Assembly (NCBI RefSeq): GCF_022538055.1
Contig: NZ_JAKZAM010000008.1
Coordinates: 1-64,000 of the forward strand
Direction of reading: 5' to 3'
DNA from: Cognataquiflexum nitidum
GTDB taxonomy: Bacteria > Bacteroidota > Bacteroidia > Cytophagales > Cyclobacteriaceae
Length of the DNA stretch: 64,000 bases
The position numbers and the translations under genes are program-made. Positions within the stretch are counted from its first letter, which is position 1. Every line of letters starts with the position of its first letter. The notes beneath the pieces are model-generated. The model was not told the DNA's origin. It did no database searches and was given only the letters and a program-made list of their open reading frames with translations. Positions 55,688-64,000 of the stretch are shown here, one piece after another.

Positions 55688-57118
55688 TTAATTACTATTT
55701 AATTCCATCAAATAATTGCCAAAAGCATATAATTCAGCCTCTTTAAATGAATTTGCCATTATCTGGATCCCGATAGGTAAACCCTTGTTGTCATTGCCAT
55801 TTGGAAGGGACAATGCAGGAACTCCCGAAACAGAGGCCTGAACTGTAAATAAATCTTCCAAGTACATGGCAACAGGGTCATTACTATGTTCTCCAAACTT
55901 AAACGCTGTAGAAGGCGTAGTTGGCATAATAATATAATCAAATTTATTTAATACTTCTTCGGTAAATTCTTTAATTAATCTTCTGACCTTCTGCGCTTTG
56001 GTGAAATAAGCATCATAATAACTTGCACTAAGCACAAATGTACCGAGCATGATCCTTCTTTTTACCTCATCCCCAAACCCCTCAGATCTGGTCAGTTTGT
56101 ACATACTCTCAAGGTTATGGGCGTGTGGGCTTCTATGGCCGTACTTTACCCCATCAAATCTCGAAAGGTTGGAACTTGCCTCGGCAGTCGTCAGGATATA
56201 ATAAGTAGGTAAGGTATACTTCAGTAAAGGGAAATGAACTTCTTCTACCTGATGACCTTCCTGTTTGAGTTTCTCCAAAACAGCCAAAGTGTTGGCCTTG
56301 ATTTCAGGCTGTAAAGCTTCTGATTCAATGGTTTCGGTGATGTAAGCGATTTTTGCCCTTTTTCCAAAATGTAAAAGTTCTGAATAATGCGGAACTGGTT
56401 TTTTGGAAGCAGTGCTGTCAAAATTATCCGGACCTGCCATGATTTCCATGACGAGTGCATTGTCGCGTACATTACGGCTGAGGACACCTATCGTATCAAA
56501 TGAAGAGGCATAGGCGATCAATCCCCAACGCGAAACCCTAGAATAGGTAGGTTTGATTCCTACAAGACCTGTGAATGCAGCAGGCTGCCTTACAGAGCCA
56601 CCCGTATCTGTTCCCAGAGAAACGGTGCATAGGTTGGCTTGGACAGCCACAGCAGAGCCTCCTGAGGAACCCCCAGGAACCCGCGTTTCATCCGCAGCGT
56701 TGAGAACCTTCCCATGGGCAGAATTTTCGTTGGAACTTCCCATTCCAAATTCGTCACAATTGAGCCTGCCGATAATAATGGCATCTTCATCGATAAGCCT
56801 CTGTACCGCGGTAGCAGTAAATTGGGATTTGAATCCCTTGAGGATTTTGCTTGAGGCGTTGGATTCGTGGGCTTTGTAAACCAAAACGTCTTTGATTCCA
56901 ACAACCATCCCGGCAAGTCTACCGGCTTTTCCCGAAGATATTTTTTCATCCACTTTATCGGCCTGGGCCAAAGCGGAATCCTTATAAACTTCAACGAAGG
57001 CGTTGAGGTGCGCCTTCGTTTGGATGTTTTGTAGATAATAATTTACAATCGCTTTACAATCGGTTTCCCTATTTTCAAGCGACTTTTTAATGTCGTCAAA
57101 TGAAAGGAATTTTTCCAA
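55688..57118 (-). CDS. gatA: Glu-tRNA(Gln)/Asp-tRNA(Asn) amidotransferase subunit A
   Basis: Amidase-signature protein of 476 residues with the complete Lys-cisSer-Ser triad: Lys76 in VVGIKDVLV, Ser151 in PGGSSGGS and Ser175 in DTGGSVRQP, at the same spacing as in characterised GatA. It releases ammonia from glutamine for transamidation of mischarged Glu-tRNA(Gln). gatB and gatC are not in the window. tatA precedes it by 23 bp. Confidence 0.95.
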   Translation of the reverse strand: MEKFLSFDDIKKSLENRETDCKAIVNYYLQNIQTKAHLNAFVEVYKDSALAQADKVDEKISSGKAGRLAGMVVGIKDVLVYKAHESNASSKILKGFKSQFTATAVQRLIDEDAIIIGRLNCDEFGMGSSNENSAHGKVLNAADETRVPGGSSGGSAVAVQANLCTVSLGTDTGGSVRQPAAFTGLVGIKPTYSRVSRWGLIAYASSFDTIGVLSRNVRDNALVMEIMAGPDNFDSTASKKPVPHYSELLHFGKRAKIAYITETIESEALQPEIKANTLAVLEKLKQEGHQVEEVHFPLLKYTLPTYYILTTAEASSNLSRFDGVKYGHRSPHAHNLESMYKLTRSEGFGDEVKRRIMLGTFVLSASYYDAYFTKAQKVRRLIKEFTEEVLNKFDYIIMPTTPSTAFKFGEHSNDPVAMYLEDLFTVQASVSGVPALSLPNGNDNKGLPIGIQIMANSFKEAELYAFGNYLMELNSN

Positions 57119-57141
57119 GGTGTGTTACTCTTTGATTCTGA

Positions 57142-57345
57142 TTAGTCTTTTTTCTTTTTCTCCTTGAGACCTTCTTCGAGGTCGTCCTGAATCTCCTTGG
57201 TGGCATCTTTGAACTCTCTGATTCCTCTTCCTAGTCCTCGTGCCAATTCAGGGATTCTTTTGGCACCAAATAGCAGAAGTATAACAACTATTATCAAAAT
57301 AATAGAACCTCCGCCCATGTTTTGCAAGAAACCCAATGTAGTCAT
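57142..57345 (-). CDS. tatA: Twin-arginine translocase TatA/E
   Basis: The 67-residue protein has one membrane helix (about 13-27, SIILIIVVILLLFGAKRIPEL) broken in this quotation only by the family's FGAKRIPEL hinge, then an amphipathic helix ARGLGRGIREFK and a lysine-rich tail. It forms the pore-like part of the Tat pathway. tatC is not in the window. An upstream spacer of 111 bp separates it from envC. Confidence 0.95.
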   Translation of the reverse strand: MTTLGFLQNMGGGSIILIIVVILLLFGAKRIPELARGLGRGIREFKDATKEIQDDLEEGLKEKKKKD

Positions 57346-57456
57346 GATGGTATTGTTTAGATTTTATATGATACAAAGATATAAGAGTGACTGTCTTACA
57401 CAAAGGAAAGATGCTCCCTCACATCGCTTTTTTTATAAATATACGATTTAATTGTT

Positions 57457-58701
57457 TTATCGTCCCGCTAGCCAAGTGGATGGGTCCATTGGCTGGAGTC
57501 CTTTCCATGTTTCAAAGTGGACTTCAGCTACTCCTTCCTTGTTTGTATATACTTGACCCAATACCTGCTTGGCCTTCACTTTGTCACCGGATTTGACTGA
57601 GACGACCTTAAGTTTGCTATACATGGTATAATATTCCCCATGTTTTACAACGATTGTTCCTCCATATCCTGGGAGTGTAAATATTTTGGTGACCTCGCCT
57701 TCAAACACCGCCCTGACATTGGAATTGGGAGTGGTCTGAATATCTACGCCGTCGTTATCCTCTGTGATTCCCTTAAGCGTGGGGTGGGGATGGGTTCCAT
57801 ATCTTTTGGTAACAAAACCCGTTTCCACCGGCCAAGGCAATTTCCCTCTGTTACCCGCAAAGGAGCTTGACAGTGCTGCCGCCTCTGGTGTCAACGGGAT
57901 ACTGCTGCCTGAAGATTTGGATGCGGTGCTGTTTTTCTTTTTTGCCTCAGCTTCTGCCAGCCTTATTTCTTCCTCTATGATCCTTTTGATCATACTGTTG
58001 AGGTTTTCCTGCTGTTTTTTGGCTGCTGCAATTTTTTTTCTGAGGTCTTGCTCCTGCTTCGAAAGATTGTTTACTATTCCCTGTTGTTCCCTTTTTTGCT
58101 TATCGAGCTGCTGCTTTTGTTCCTGTTCTTTGGTCAATACGACTTGTTTCTCTTTTTTCTTTGCTTCCAATAGGTTCTTTTGGAATGCTAGCTCTGAGGT
58201 TTTTTCATTGATCAGCTCTACCTGCTTTCTTCTGGCGTCAGAGTATTGTTTGAGGTATTTCAGTCTCATGTAAAACTGTTTGAAAGTCTTGGAGCTGAAT
58301 ATAAAGGCAGTCATCGTCATACCGGAATTCAACTTTGAAGAGGTATAGACCATACCTGCATACTCTTCTTTCAGATTTTTGAGATCTGATTCAAGAGAAC
58401 TGATGGAGCTCTCTGTTTCTTTGATTTCTCTGTTTATAAGCGTGACTTCGTTGCTTAGGGTTCTGATAAAGGTGATCCGTGTCTGTAGCTGTTTGTTTAC
58501 TGCATTGAGCTGCCCTACGGATGCTTTTTTTGTTTCTGAAGTTTTTTTAAGTATTTGGTCAAATTCAGACAATCGCTTTTGAATATCTGCCTTTTCCTTC
58601 TCTAGCTGTGTTCTTGTTTTCTTGGTTTGGGCAAAAGCTTCCCCTTCAAGAAATCCAATTGACAGCAAGAGTAGAAAGAGAACAATTTTTATTTTCATCA
58701 T
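57457..58701 (-). CDS. envC: EnvC-type murein hydrolase activator (degenerate M23)
   Basis: A signal peptide (about 1-24) is followed by a long coiled coil (about 25-255, rich in Lys/Glu/Gln) and a LytM/M23 domain (about 285-410). Two zinc ligands are changed: the His before GVDI is replaced (EDNDGVDIQT), and the HxH pair reads EVHFE. It should therefore activate amidases like EnvC rather than cut peptidoglycan itself. It abuts the DUF4292 gene with no gap, the usual Bacteroidota order. Confidence 0.9.
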   Translation of the reverse strand: MMKIKIVLFLLLLSIGFLEGEAFAQTKKTRTQLEKEKADIQKRLSEFDQILKKTSETKKASVGQLNAVNKQLQTRITFIRTLSNEVTLINREIKETESSISSLESDLKNLKEEYAGMVYTSSKLNSGMTMTAFIFSSKTFKQFYMRLKYLKQYSDARRKQVELINEKTSELAFQKNLLEAKKKEKQVVLTKEQEQKQQLDKQKREQQGIVNNLSKQEQDLRKKIAAAKKQQENLNSMIKRIIEEEIRLAEAEAKKKNSTASKSSGSSIPLTPEAAALSSSFAGNRGKLPWPVETGFVTKRYGTHPHPTLKGITEDNDGVDIQTTPNSNVRAVFEGEVTKIFTLPGYGGTIVVKHGEYYTMYSKLKVVSVKSGDKVKAKQVLGQVYTNKEGVAEVHFETWKGLQPMDPSTWLAGR

Positions 58702-59439
58702 TCAAAAATGAAATGGAAAGGTAAGGGCTTCGCTTTGGTACTCTATCTTGCTGAATTCAAGATGAATAATGGCGTTTTGAAGACCTTCATTTGAATTAAA
58801 TGAAAGTTTAAGCAACATCTTGTTTGGGAAGGGCTGACCATTGACGACTTCGAAGGTGGGATAACTGGCTATTAAAGCCCCCTTGTCATCAAGAGTGTTG
58901 CTAGTCAGTTCCACAACTTTCCCATGATTGGTGCTTACGCGCGAGTGGTACCTGACACCTTCCCTTACTTGGGTCAGTTCAAAGTACTTGCCGGCTCTGA
59001 GTAACCTGTCCCTGTAGCTAAATTCTTGGGGTACATTGGCAAATACAAGGTTTTGAATCAACGGAAGATCCAGTTTAAGTCCATACCTGTCTAGCATTTC
59101 AACAAAACTTATGCTGATATCCTCTCCATTGATTCGGTCTTTGATCCGCATTTTGTCAGGAGTGACAATGCCTCGTATAGCTTCCACTCCCAATCCTGGG
59201 GTGATGCTGAACCATACAACACTGTCTTTTTTTGCTCTTAAGTTGATTGTTCCTTTGGTAATTTTGCCATCAGATTCCTCCAGGACTATTCTTCCCTTGG
59301 CACTGATATATTGGAATTCAAAATATCCAGGATTGAACTCCTGCATAATCTCATCAGAGGTGTAGAGGTTGGTTTTTTTTGCACAACCCGAAATGAAAAC
59401 AGCAAAAAGAAGTAATAAAGCTATTAAAGGCCTAATCAT
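58702..59439 (-). CDS. DUF4292 family lipoprotein (LolB-like fold likely)
   Basis: The lipobox is FISGCAKK (Cys19). The body (FQYISAKGRIVLEE, VWFSITPGLGVEAIRGIVTPD, DRYGLKLDL) resembles the DUF4292 family, which I would place near LolA/LolB-type half-barrels that carry lipoproteins; that link is an inference. At 245 residues it has the usual length. It overlaps the TPR gene by eight bases and abuts envC. Confidence 0.8.
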   Translation of the reverse strand: MIRPLIALLLLFAVFISGCAKKTNLYTSDEIMQEFNPGYFEFQYISAKGRIVLEESDGKITKGTINLRAKKDSVVWFSITPGLGVEAIRGIVTPDKMRIKDRINGEDISISFVEMLDRYGLKLDLPLIQNLVFANVPQEFSYRDRLLRAGKYFELTQVREGVRYHSRVSTNHGKVVELTSNTLDDKGALIASYPTFEVVNGQPFPNKMLLKLSFNSNEGLQNAIIHLEFSKIEYQSEALTFPFHF

Positions 59440-61162
59440 AATACTTTTTATCCTTTATCTTTTTCAATAAAAATTCAGAGGTATCTTCCCCGCCTTCGGC
59501 TTTTTTCCAGTAGGCGATGGCTTCATTGCTATTGCCCAAATGAAATAGAATGTCACCATAATGCTCCAACATCACTCCGCTGGGAGATTCTTCGTATTCC
59601 AAAGCAAGTTCCATGTATTTTTTTGCTCCTTCATAATCTTTCAGCTGAAATAGAACCCATGCATGGGTATCAAGGTAAGTGGCGTTTTTTGGAAATCTTT
59701 TGACCAATTGGCTGGACATGGTCTTGGCTTTTTCAAGATCTTTTTTCGCTAATGAAAGGTAATAGGCATAATTATTAAGGACATGTTCATCATCAGGTCT
59801 TACTTTCAGCACGGCCTCGTAGGCTTCAAAAGCTTTTTCGGTAGCACCGGTCAAATGGTAGGCATCGCCCAATTGTCCATTTACCAAAAGATCCAATTGC
59901 GGGTTTTTTCCTTTATTGACTTCAAGGGCTTTGTTTAAGGAACTTTCAGCTTCTGGTCCCTTTTTCAATGCGAGCTTTGCAGTGCCGTCAAAAAACCAGA
60001 ATTCAGCCCTTTCAGGAAATTCCTCTACAGCTGTCGAAGTCAGTTGCTCGATCTCGCCGAAATCTTTTCCCGATTCAAACATCGTAGTGATCACTCCCTG
60101 TAAAACCTGGGCGTTTGAGGGATTGATCCTTATGGATTTTTTGTAAAGTTCCAAAGCTCCTTCCCTGTCACCTTCAAATAATTTCTTGTCTCCCAAGACG
60201 GTCAGGATATCCGCATCATTGGAATGGTTGGTAAGCATGCTTCCTGTCAGGTGTTCTAAAAGAGCGTCTCTTCTTGCTGATTTGGTTTCCTGAAGGATGC
60301 CTGCAAATGCCTGGGCTTTAACCTGTGCTTCAAGGTCTGGATTGGCAAATGCGGCTTTGATAGATTCCTCGGCTTTGTCAATTTCACCCTTGTCTTTGTA
60401 CAATGCATAGACAGCCATCTGAAGGTCCGGCTGATTGGGATAGGCTGTAAGAGATTTTTCGACGTGTTGAATAGCCTGATCGGTTTTCCCATTATTAAAA
60501 AGGATTTCGACAAGACTGATTACAAATTGGGAGTTTCCCGGCTGTGAATCAATCAGCTTTTCTCCTTCGGCAATGGCACTGCTGAGGTCATTTTTTCGGA
60601 GGTAAATTCGCTGTTTTTGTGTGGTGATCTGCGAAGCCATGCCATAATACTCTTCCGCTGCGGTTAGGGCCTCAAGTGCCTTTTCAAAATCGCCGGCAGC
60701 AAGATACAATGATGCAAGGTCAAGGATATAGTTTTGATTTTCGCCCGAATTGGCCATGAGTTTTTCCAAAATCGCGGCAGCCTTTTTTGGTTCGCCTTTC
60801 TTGGAATAAACTTCAGCCATCACAAGGTTATAGTATTTATTGTCAGGATCCAACTCCACCGCTCTCATCCCAAATTCCAAAGCCTTGTCCACTTGGTTTG
60901 CCCGTAAAAGAATCTCGGCAATTTTAAAATTGATCGCAGGTTGTTCGGGACTCAATTCTTTTGCTTTCTGGAAGTAAAAATAAGCCCTATCAAAATCCTC
61001 CTGTATCAAAAACCGCTGCCCATCAATAAATAACCTAGAGGCTTGGGCTTCATTCAATTGCTTTTTTCTTTCTTTTCGGGAAAGTTTTTCTTGGGAAAAT
61101 GCACCGAAGCTGACCAAGATCAACAATGAAATACTTAATGTTTTTTTTATGTGTATGGCCAC
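59432..61162 (-). CDS. Exported TPR-repeat protein
   Basis: A signal core LSISLLILVSFGAFSQ is followed by at least a dozen tetratricopeptide units along about 530 residues (for example ALEFGMRAVELDPDNKYYNL, AFEAYEAVLKVRPDDEHVLN). Such proteins scaffold envelope complexes. The open frame extends to 61279, but the part before the signal looks non-coding. The GTG at 61162 (VAIHIKK) puts the signal at the N terminus, though ATG at 61246 cannot be excluded. It overlaps DUF4292, suggesting a common role in outer-membrane biogenesis. Confidence 0.85.
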   Translation of the reverse strand: MAIHIKKTLSISLLILVSFGAFSQEKLSRKERKKQLNEAQASRLFIDGQRFLIQEDFDRAYFYFQKAKELSPEQPAINFKIAEILLRANQVDKALEFGMRAVELDPDNKYYNLVMAEVYSKKGEPKKAAAILEKLMANSGENQNYILDLASLYLAAGDFEKALEALTAAEEYYGMASQITTQKQRIYLRKNDLSSAIAEGEKLIDSQPGNSQFVISLVEILFNNGKTDQAIQHVEKSLTAYPNQPDLQMAVYALYKDKGEIDKAEESIKAAFANPDLEAQVKAQAFAGILQETKSARRDALLEHLTGSMLTNHSNDADILTVLGDKKLFEGDREGALELYKKSIRINPSNAQVLQGVITTMFESGKDFGEIEQLTSTAVEEFPERAEFWFFDGTAKLALKKGPEAESSLNKALEVNKGKNPQLDLLVNGQLGDAYHLTGATEKAFEAYEAVLKVRPDDEHVLNNYAYYLSLAKKDLEKAKTMSSQLVKRFPKNATYLDTHAWVLFQLKDYEGAKKYMELALEYEESPSGVMLEHYGDILFHLGNSNEAIAYWKKAEGGEDTSEFLLKKIKDKKYYD

Positions 61163-61358
61163 AGGCAAGGTATGATTACGATTTTGATTTGATTGGCAAA
61201 TTTTCAGAAATGCTGTTTCCTTATATTTATACCGATATTGTTCCATTGAATATGGAGACCTGATACTTAACGCAAACATAGTACCTTTTTGTTCTTTCTG
61301 GCTAAAGTCAATTTTAACACATAGCCCAAAACTCCTGTTTTTTCAAGGATGTTTGTAC

Positions 61359-61793
61359 TTAAGATTTGCCGGTACTGCCATACCCTCCTGCTCCACGCTC
61401 GGTTTCGGAAAGGTTTTCCGTAGCATCCCATTGGATTTGTTCATGCTTGGCAATGACCATTTGTGCGATTCGCTCTCCGTCCTGTACCACGAAAGTTTCA
61501 CTCGAAAGGTTTACCAACAAAACCTTGACCTCACCTCGATAGTCCGCATCGACTGTTCCTGGAGTATTGAGGACCGAAAGGCCATATTTAAAGGCCAAGC
61601 CACTTCTCGGCCTGATCTGGGCTTCATATCCTGCCGGCAACTCAATAAAAAGTCCTGTACCTATCAGCTTTCTCTCCAATGGCCCCAATGAAACGGGTTC
61701 ATCAATGTTTGCCCTGAGGTCAAGACCTGCAGCCAAGGGAGTCTGGTATTCTGGTAAAGTGTGTTTGGATTGGTTGATTACCTTGATTTTCAT
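61359..61793 (-). CDS. dut: dUTP diphosphatase
   Basis: The trimeric dUTPase motifs are all visible in 144 residues: [10 protein letters not shown] (1), [12 protein letters not shown] (2), [14 protein letters not shown] (3), [13 protein letters not shown] (4) and [11 protein letters not shown] (5). It hydrolyses dUTP to dUMP, limiting uracil in DNA. Its start overlaps the flippase stop (ATGA), so it is translationally coupled. Confidence 0.97.
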   Translation of the reverse strand: MKIKVINQSKHTLPEYQTPLAAGLDLRANIDEPVSLGPLERKLIGTGLFIELPAGYEAQIRPRSGLAFKYGLSVLNTPGTVDADYRGEVKVLLVNLSSETFVVQDGERIAQMVIAKHEQIQWDATENLSETERGAGGYGSTGKS

Positions 61794-63313
61794 GGTTTTC
61801 TTTTTTTCAAAGGATCGGAGAACTTTCGGAGTTCCTCTTTTTCAAGCCACAAAACTACAAGAACAAAAACAATCACAAGGCTATTTCTTGTAATAAATTG
61901 AAGGACAGCCTGCTCTATTTCCAAGAAAAATCCCAGATAGCTTAATCCAAAAGCAAATATGAGGTAAAAGGAATCTTTTCCTGTCTGGTAAGGAATCGGG
62001 AAATATTTCTGCCCAAAAAAGTAACAAACAACTGCCATAATAAAATAACTCAACAAGGTGCTCAACGCAGCCCCCATATAACCGAGAATCGGAACAAAAA
62101 CAAAAATCACAAGGACTGTCACCAGCGCCCCGATGGCGGTGATATAAAAACTGTATTTGGTCTGATCGGTCAACTTAAACCAAATACTGAGATTGAAATA
62201 TATCCCCAAGAAAAGATATCCCAACAATAAAACCGGGACGATATATAACGCTTCGCTATAGCCTTCCCCACGGAGGAAAAAACTGCCAAGCAGATCCAGA
62301 TTGACCGAAACCATCACCATCAAAAGCGAACAGAAAATCACAAAAGCATGCATCACCCTTGCAAAAAGAGCGGGACTGTTTTTGTCTATGGATTGGTTGA
62401 AAAAAAAGGGTTCGGCAGCATATTTGAATGCCTGAATAATTAGGTTCATGAATATGGCCAATCGGAAATTCGCTCCAAAAACACCACCGGCTTCTCTTTG
62501 GCTCAAACCTTCGTAAAAGTTTTCGGGCAATACGTATTCAAACAAGCCTCTGGAAAACACTTCATTGGTCACACCCGCCAGACCCATAAACAGCAGGGGA
62601 ACTGCATAATGCCACATCGGTTGGAGGATTTCTTTGTTCATCCCAAACGAGAATTTTCCTGATAGTCTGAACAAAACCGGAATCATCAGTGCATTGGCAA
62701 GAAGGTTGGAGAGTAAAATGTATTCTACCCCCCAATCAGAATTGTAAATGGTATTGACAAAAGGCTGAAGAGTAGGAAGGAGGTCTCCATTCCACACATG
62801 AAAACAGAATACGATGAAGAAAATGTTGAAACATACATTCAGCAGAATATTGCCAAGCTTGGTAAGTGCAAAGGGAAGCGCTTTGTTTTCCTTTCGCAAC
62901 TTGGCATAAGGCAAAGCCAAAACTGCATCTATGGCCAATATCCACGCCATCCAACGGAACAGGTATTCCTGTCCCTCGTACCCAAGCCAACTTGCAATAG
63001 CAGGTGCACTGAAATAGATAATTGCTCCCATCGAAATGGATGTGGTAATCAACAGCGATTGGATCTGTGCAAATACCTTTTGGGGATCGAGGCCTTTTCC
63101 CGTGGCATAGCGGAAGTAGGTTGTCTCCATACCAAAGGTGAAAATGATATTTAAAAAAGCTATGAAAGCATAAATCGCAGTGAAAGATCCTAATTCTTCT
63201 TTGGCAAGGTATGCGGTATAAATGGGGAGAAGTAAAAAATTAATGGTCTTGCCAAGGATGCTGCTGATGCCATAGATGGCGGTCTGTCCGGCAAGTCTTT
63301 TGAGTTGGCTCAT
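61790..63313 (-). CDS. Polysaccharide flippase (MOP/Wzx-like)
   Basis: The 507-residue protein has about 14 hydrophobic segments, beginning [20 protein letters not shown], the usual start of MOP-superfamily polysaccharide exporters. It would flip lipid-linked glycan or another envelope lipid. It is coupled to dut by a four-base overlap, and the flippase-dut-TPR-DUF4292-envC series is a familiar Bacteroidota arrangement. Confidence 0.9.
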   Translation of the reverse strand: MSQLKRLAGQTAIYGISSILGKTINFLLLPIYTAYLAKEELGSFTAIYAFIAFLNIIFTFGMETTYFRYATGKGLDPQKVFAQIQSLLITTSISMGAIIYFSAPAIASWLGYEGQEYLFRWMAWILAIDAVLALPYAKLRKENKALPFALTKLGNILLNVCFNIFFIVFCFHVWNGDLLPTLQPFVNTIYNSDWGVEYILLSNLLANALMIPVLFRLSGKFSFGMNKEILQPMWHYAVPLLFMGLAGVTNEVFSRGLFEYVLPENFYEGLSQREAGGVFGANFRLAIFMNLIIQAFKYAAEPFFFNQSIDKNSPALFARVMHAFVIFCSLLMVMVSVNLDLLGSFFLRGEGYSEALYIVPVLLLGYLFLGIYFNLSIWFKLTDQTKYSFYITAIGALVTVLVIFVFVPILGYMGAALSTLLSYFIMAVVCYFFGQKYFPIPYQTGKDSFYLIFAFGLSYLGFFLEIEQAVLQFITRNSLVIVFVLVVLWLEKEELRKFSDPLKKRKP

Positions 63314-63324
63314 TTCTAAAATAG

Positions 63325-63345
63325 GAAAGGGGACTTACTCCCCTT
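63325..63345. terminator. Hairpin at the end of the enoyl-CoA hydratase gene
   Basis: AAAGGGGA, a five-base loop, TCCCCTTT. It overlaps the stop of the hydratase gene and lies just 12 bp before the flippase start on the minus strand. The T run after it is short, so it may be partial terminator or attenuator. Confidence 0.55.
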
Positions 63346-64000
63346 TGAAAACCGGTTTTCTTTTTTCAAGGAAAGCAGAAGTACCTTCTTTATAATCGCC
63401 TGATTTGACACATCTTGCAAAACTGTTGGCCTCGGTTTGGTATCCGTCCTCGTCAGGTACAAAGACCGAATTGACGCAATCCACGATCATTCCTATGGCA
63501 AGAGGGGCTTTGCTCATGATTTTTTTGATAATTTCTTCGGCTTTGCCCAAGGCCTCTTCTTTGGTGGAAAGCACATGGTTGACCAGGCCTAGCGATTTTG
63601 CCTCATCAGCACCGATCATATCTCCGGTCATCATCAGCTCGTTGGCTTTTCCCCTTCCGATAAGGTAGGTCAGTCTCTGAGTCCCGCCATATCCGGGAAT
63701 GATTCCTAGATTGACTTCCGGCTGTCCAAATTTGGCTGCAGCTACCGCTATTCGCATGTGACAGGCCATAGCCAGCTCACATCCGCCACCTAATGCAAAA
63801 CCATTGATGACAGCAATGACCGGCTTGTGGCAATTCTCTATCATGCTAAATATGTCCTGACCGTTCTCTGCAAATTTTCTTGCATTCAATTCGTTGAGTT
63901 CTGCGATTTCACTGATATCTGCACCTGCAATAAACGCTTTTTCGCCTGAACCTGTGATGATTACAGCTTTGATATCTTTGTTGTCTGCAACTTCTGTGAA
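63335..64000 (-). CDS. Enoyl-CoA hydratase/isomerase, 5' end outside the window
   Basis: Crotonase fold: GSGEKAFIAGADISEI (oxyanion hole, encoded at 63,910-63,960), then VIAVINGFALGGGCELAMAC and GIIPGYGGTQRL with the catalytic Glu in the usual place. The C-terminal FLEKRKPVFKG is typical of short-chain hydratases. It hydrates enoyl-CoA in fatty-acid or amino-acid breakdown. The frame is open through base 64,000, so about 30-40 N-terminal residues are missing; an internal Met at 63889 is not the real start. Confidence 0.93.
   Translation of the reverse strand, partial: FTEVADNKDIKAVIITGSGEKAFIAGADISEIAELNELNARKFAENGQDIFSMIENCHKPVIAVINGFALGGGCELAMACHMRIAVAAAKFGQPEVNLGIIPGYGGTQRLTYLIGRGKANELMMTGDMIGADEAKSLGLVNHVLSTKEEALGKAEEIIKKIMSKAPLAIGMIVDCVNSVFVPDEDGYQTEANSFARCVKSGDYKEGTSAFLEKRKPVFKGE

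Overview
The window reads as one chromosomal stretch of a Bacteroidota bacterium, most likely Cytophagales and close to Cyclobacteriaceae. The basis is the presence of type IX secretion genes (sprA, porU, porV), the gene order maeB-ruvA-sprA-gcvH, several Bacteroidota-restricted families (HYC_CC_PP, DUF4494, DUF4837, DUF4292, DUF4221-like), A+T-rich spacers, and AGA/AGG-rich arginine coding. No rRNA or tRNA gene, CRISPR array or transposase was seen.

Region 1 (1-11,030) is the accessory part. After a truncated AAA ATPase comes a Cu/Ag-type efflux operon: a HYC_CC_PP protein, a 1,289-residue CusA/CzcA pump, a TolC-type channel and a CusB-type adaptor. Every spacer after the first gene carries a 33-bp element made of four GATATT hexamers spaced 4-1-4. 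It occurs alone or in two long arrays with about 77-bp spacing. A small four-helix-bundle (23S-IVS/S23/Avd-like) gene lies between pump and channel, bracketed by same-orientation copies of the element. One copy is translated as part of the channel's N terminus. This association is the best candidate here for an undescribed system.

Region 2 (11,031-26,730) is mixed housekeeping and lineage-specific genes: two DUF4221-like lipoproteins plus a decayed third, a PAS protein ending in a phosphoacceptor-like helix, an HD hydrolase, DUF4494, a membrane patatin, a Kef-type antiporter, an Mpo1-like protein, two oxidoreductase/antiporter/exonuclease genes in a row, YigZ, a WxcM-like cupin and a GT2 glycosyltransferase.

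Region 3 (26,717-38,334) holds a minus-strand run MBL hydrolase-pssA-porU-porV-M16-like with overlapping or abutting genes. Facing it are an FAD oxidoreductase and a large outer-membrane protein (degenerate gluzincin domain, TolB-like propeller, Omp85-like barrel).

Region 4 (38,350-42,280) contains yicC, an apparently inserted prohibitin-like lipoprotein module bounded by a duplicated yicC 3' tail, and two tandem TonB genes.

Region 5 (42,573-64,000, all minus strand) is a dense core run: enoyl-CoA hydratase (cut by the window edge), flippase, dut, TPR protein, DUF4292, EnvC, TatA, GatA, MltD-like transglycosylase, DUF4837, malic enzyme, RuvA, SprA and GcvH. It combines envelope building and remodelling, type IX secretion and central metabolism.
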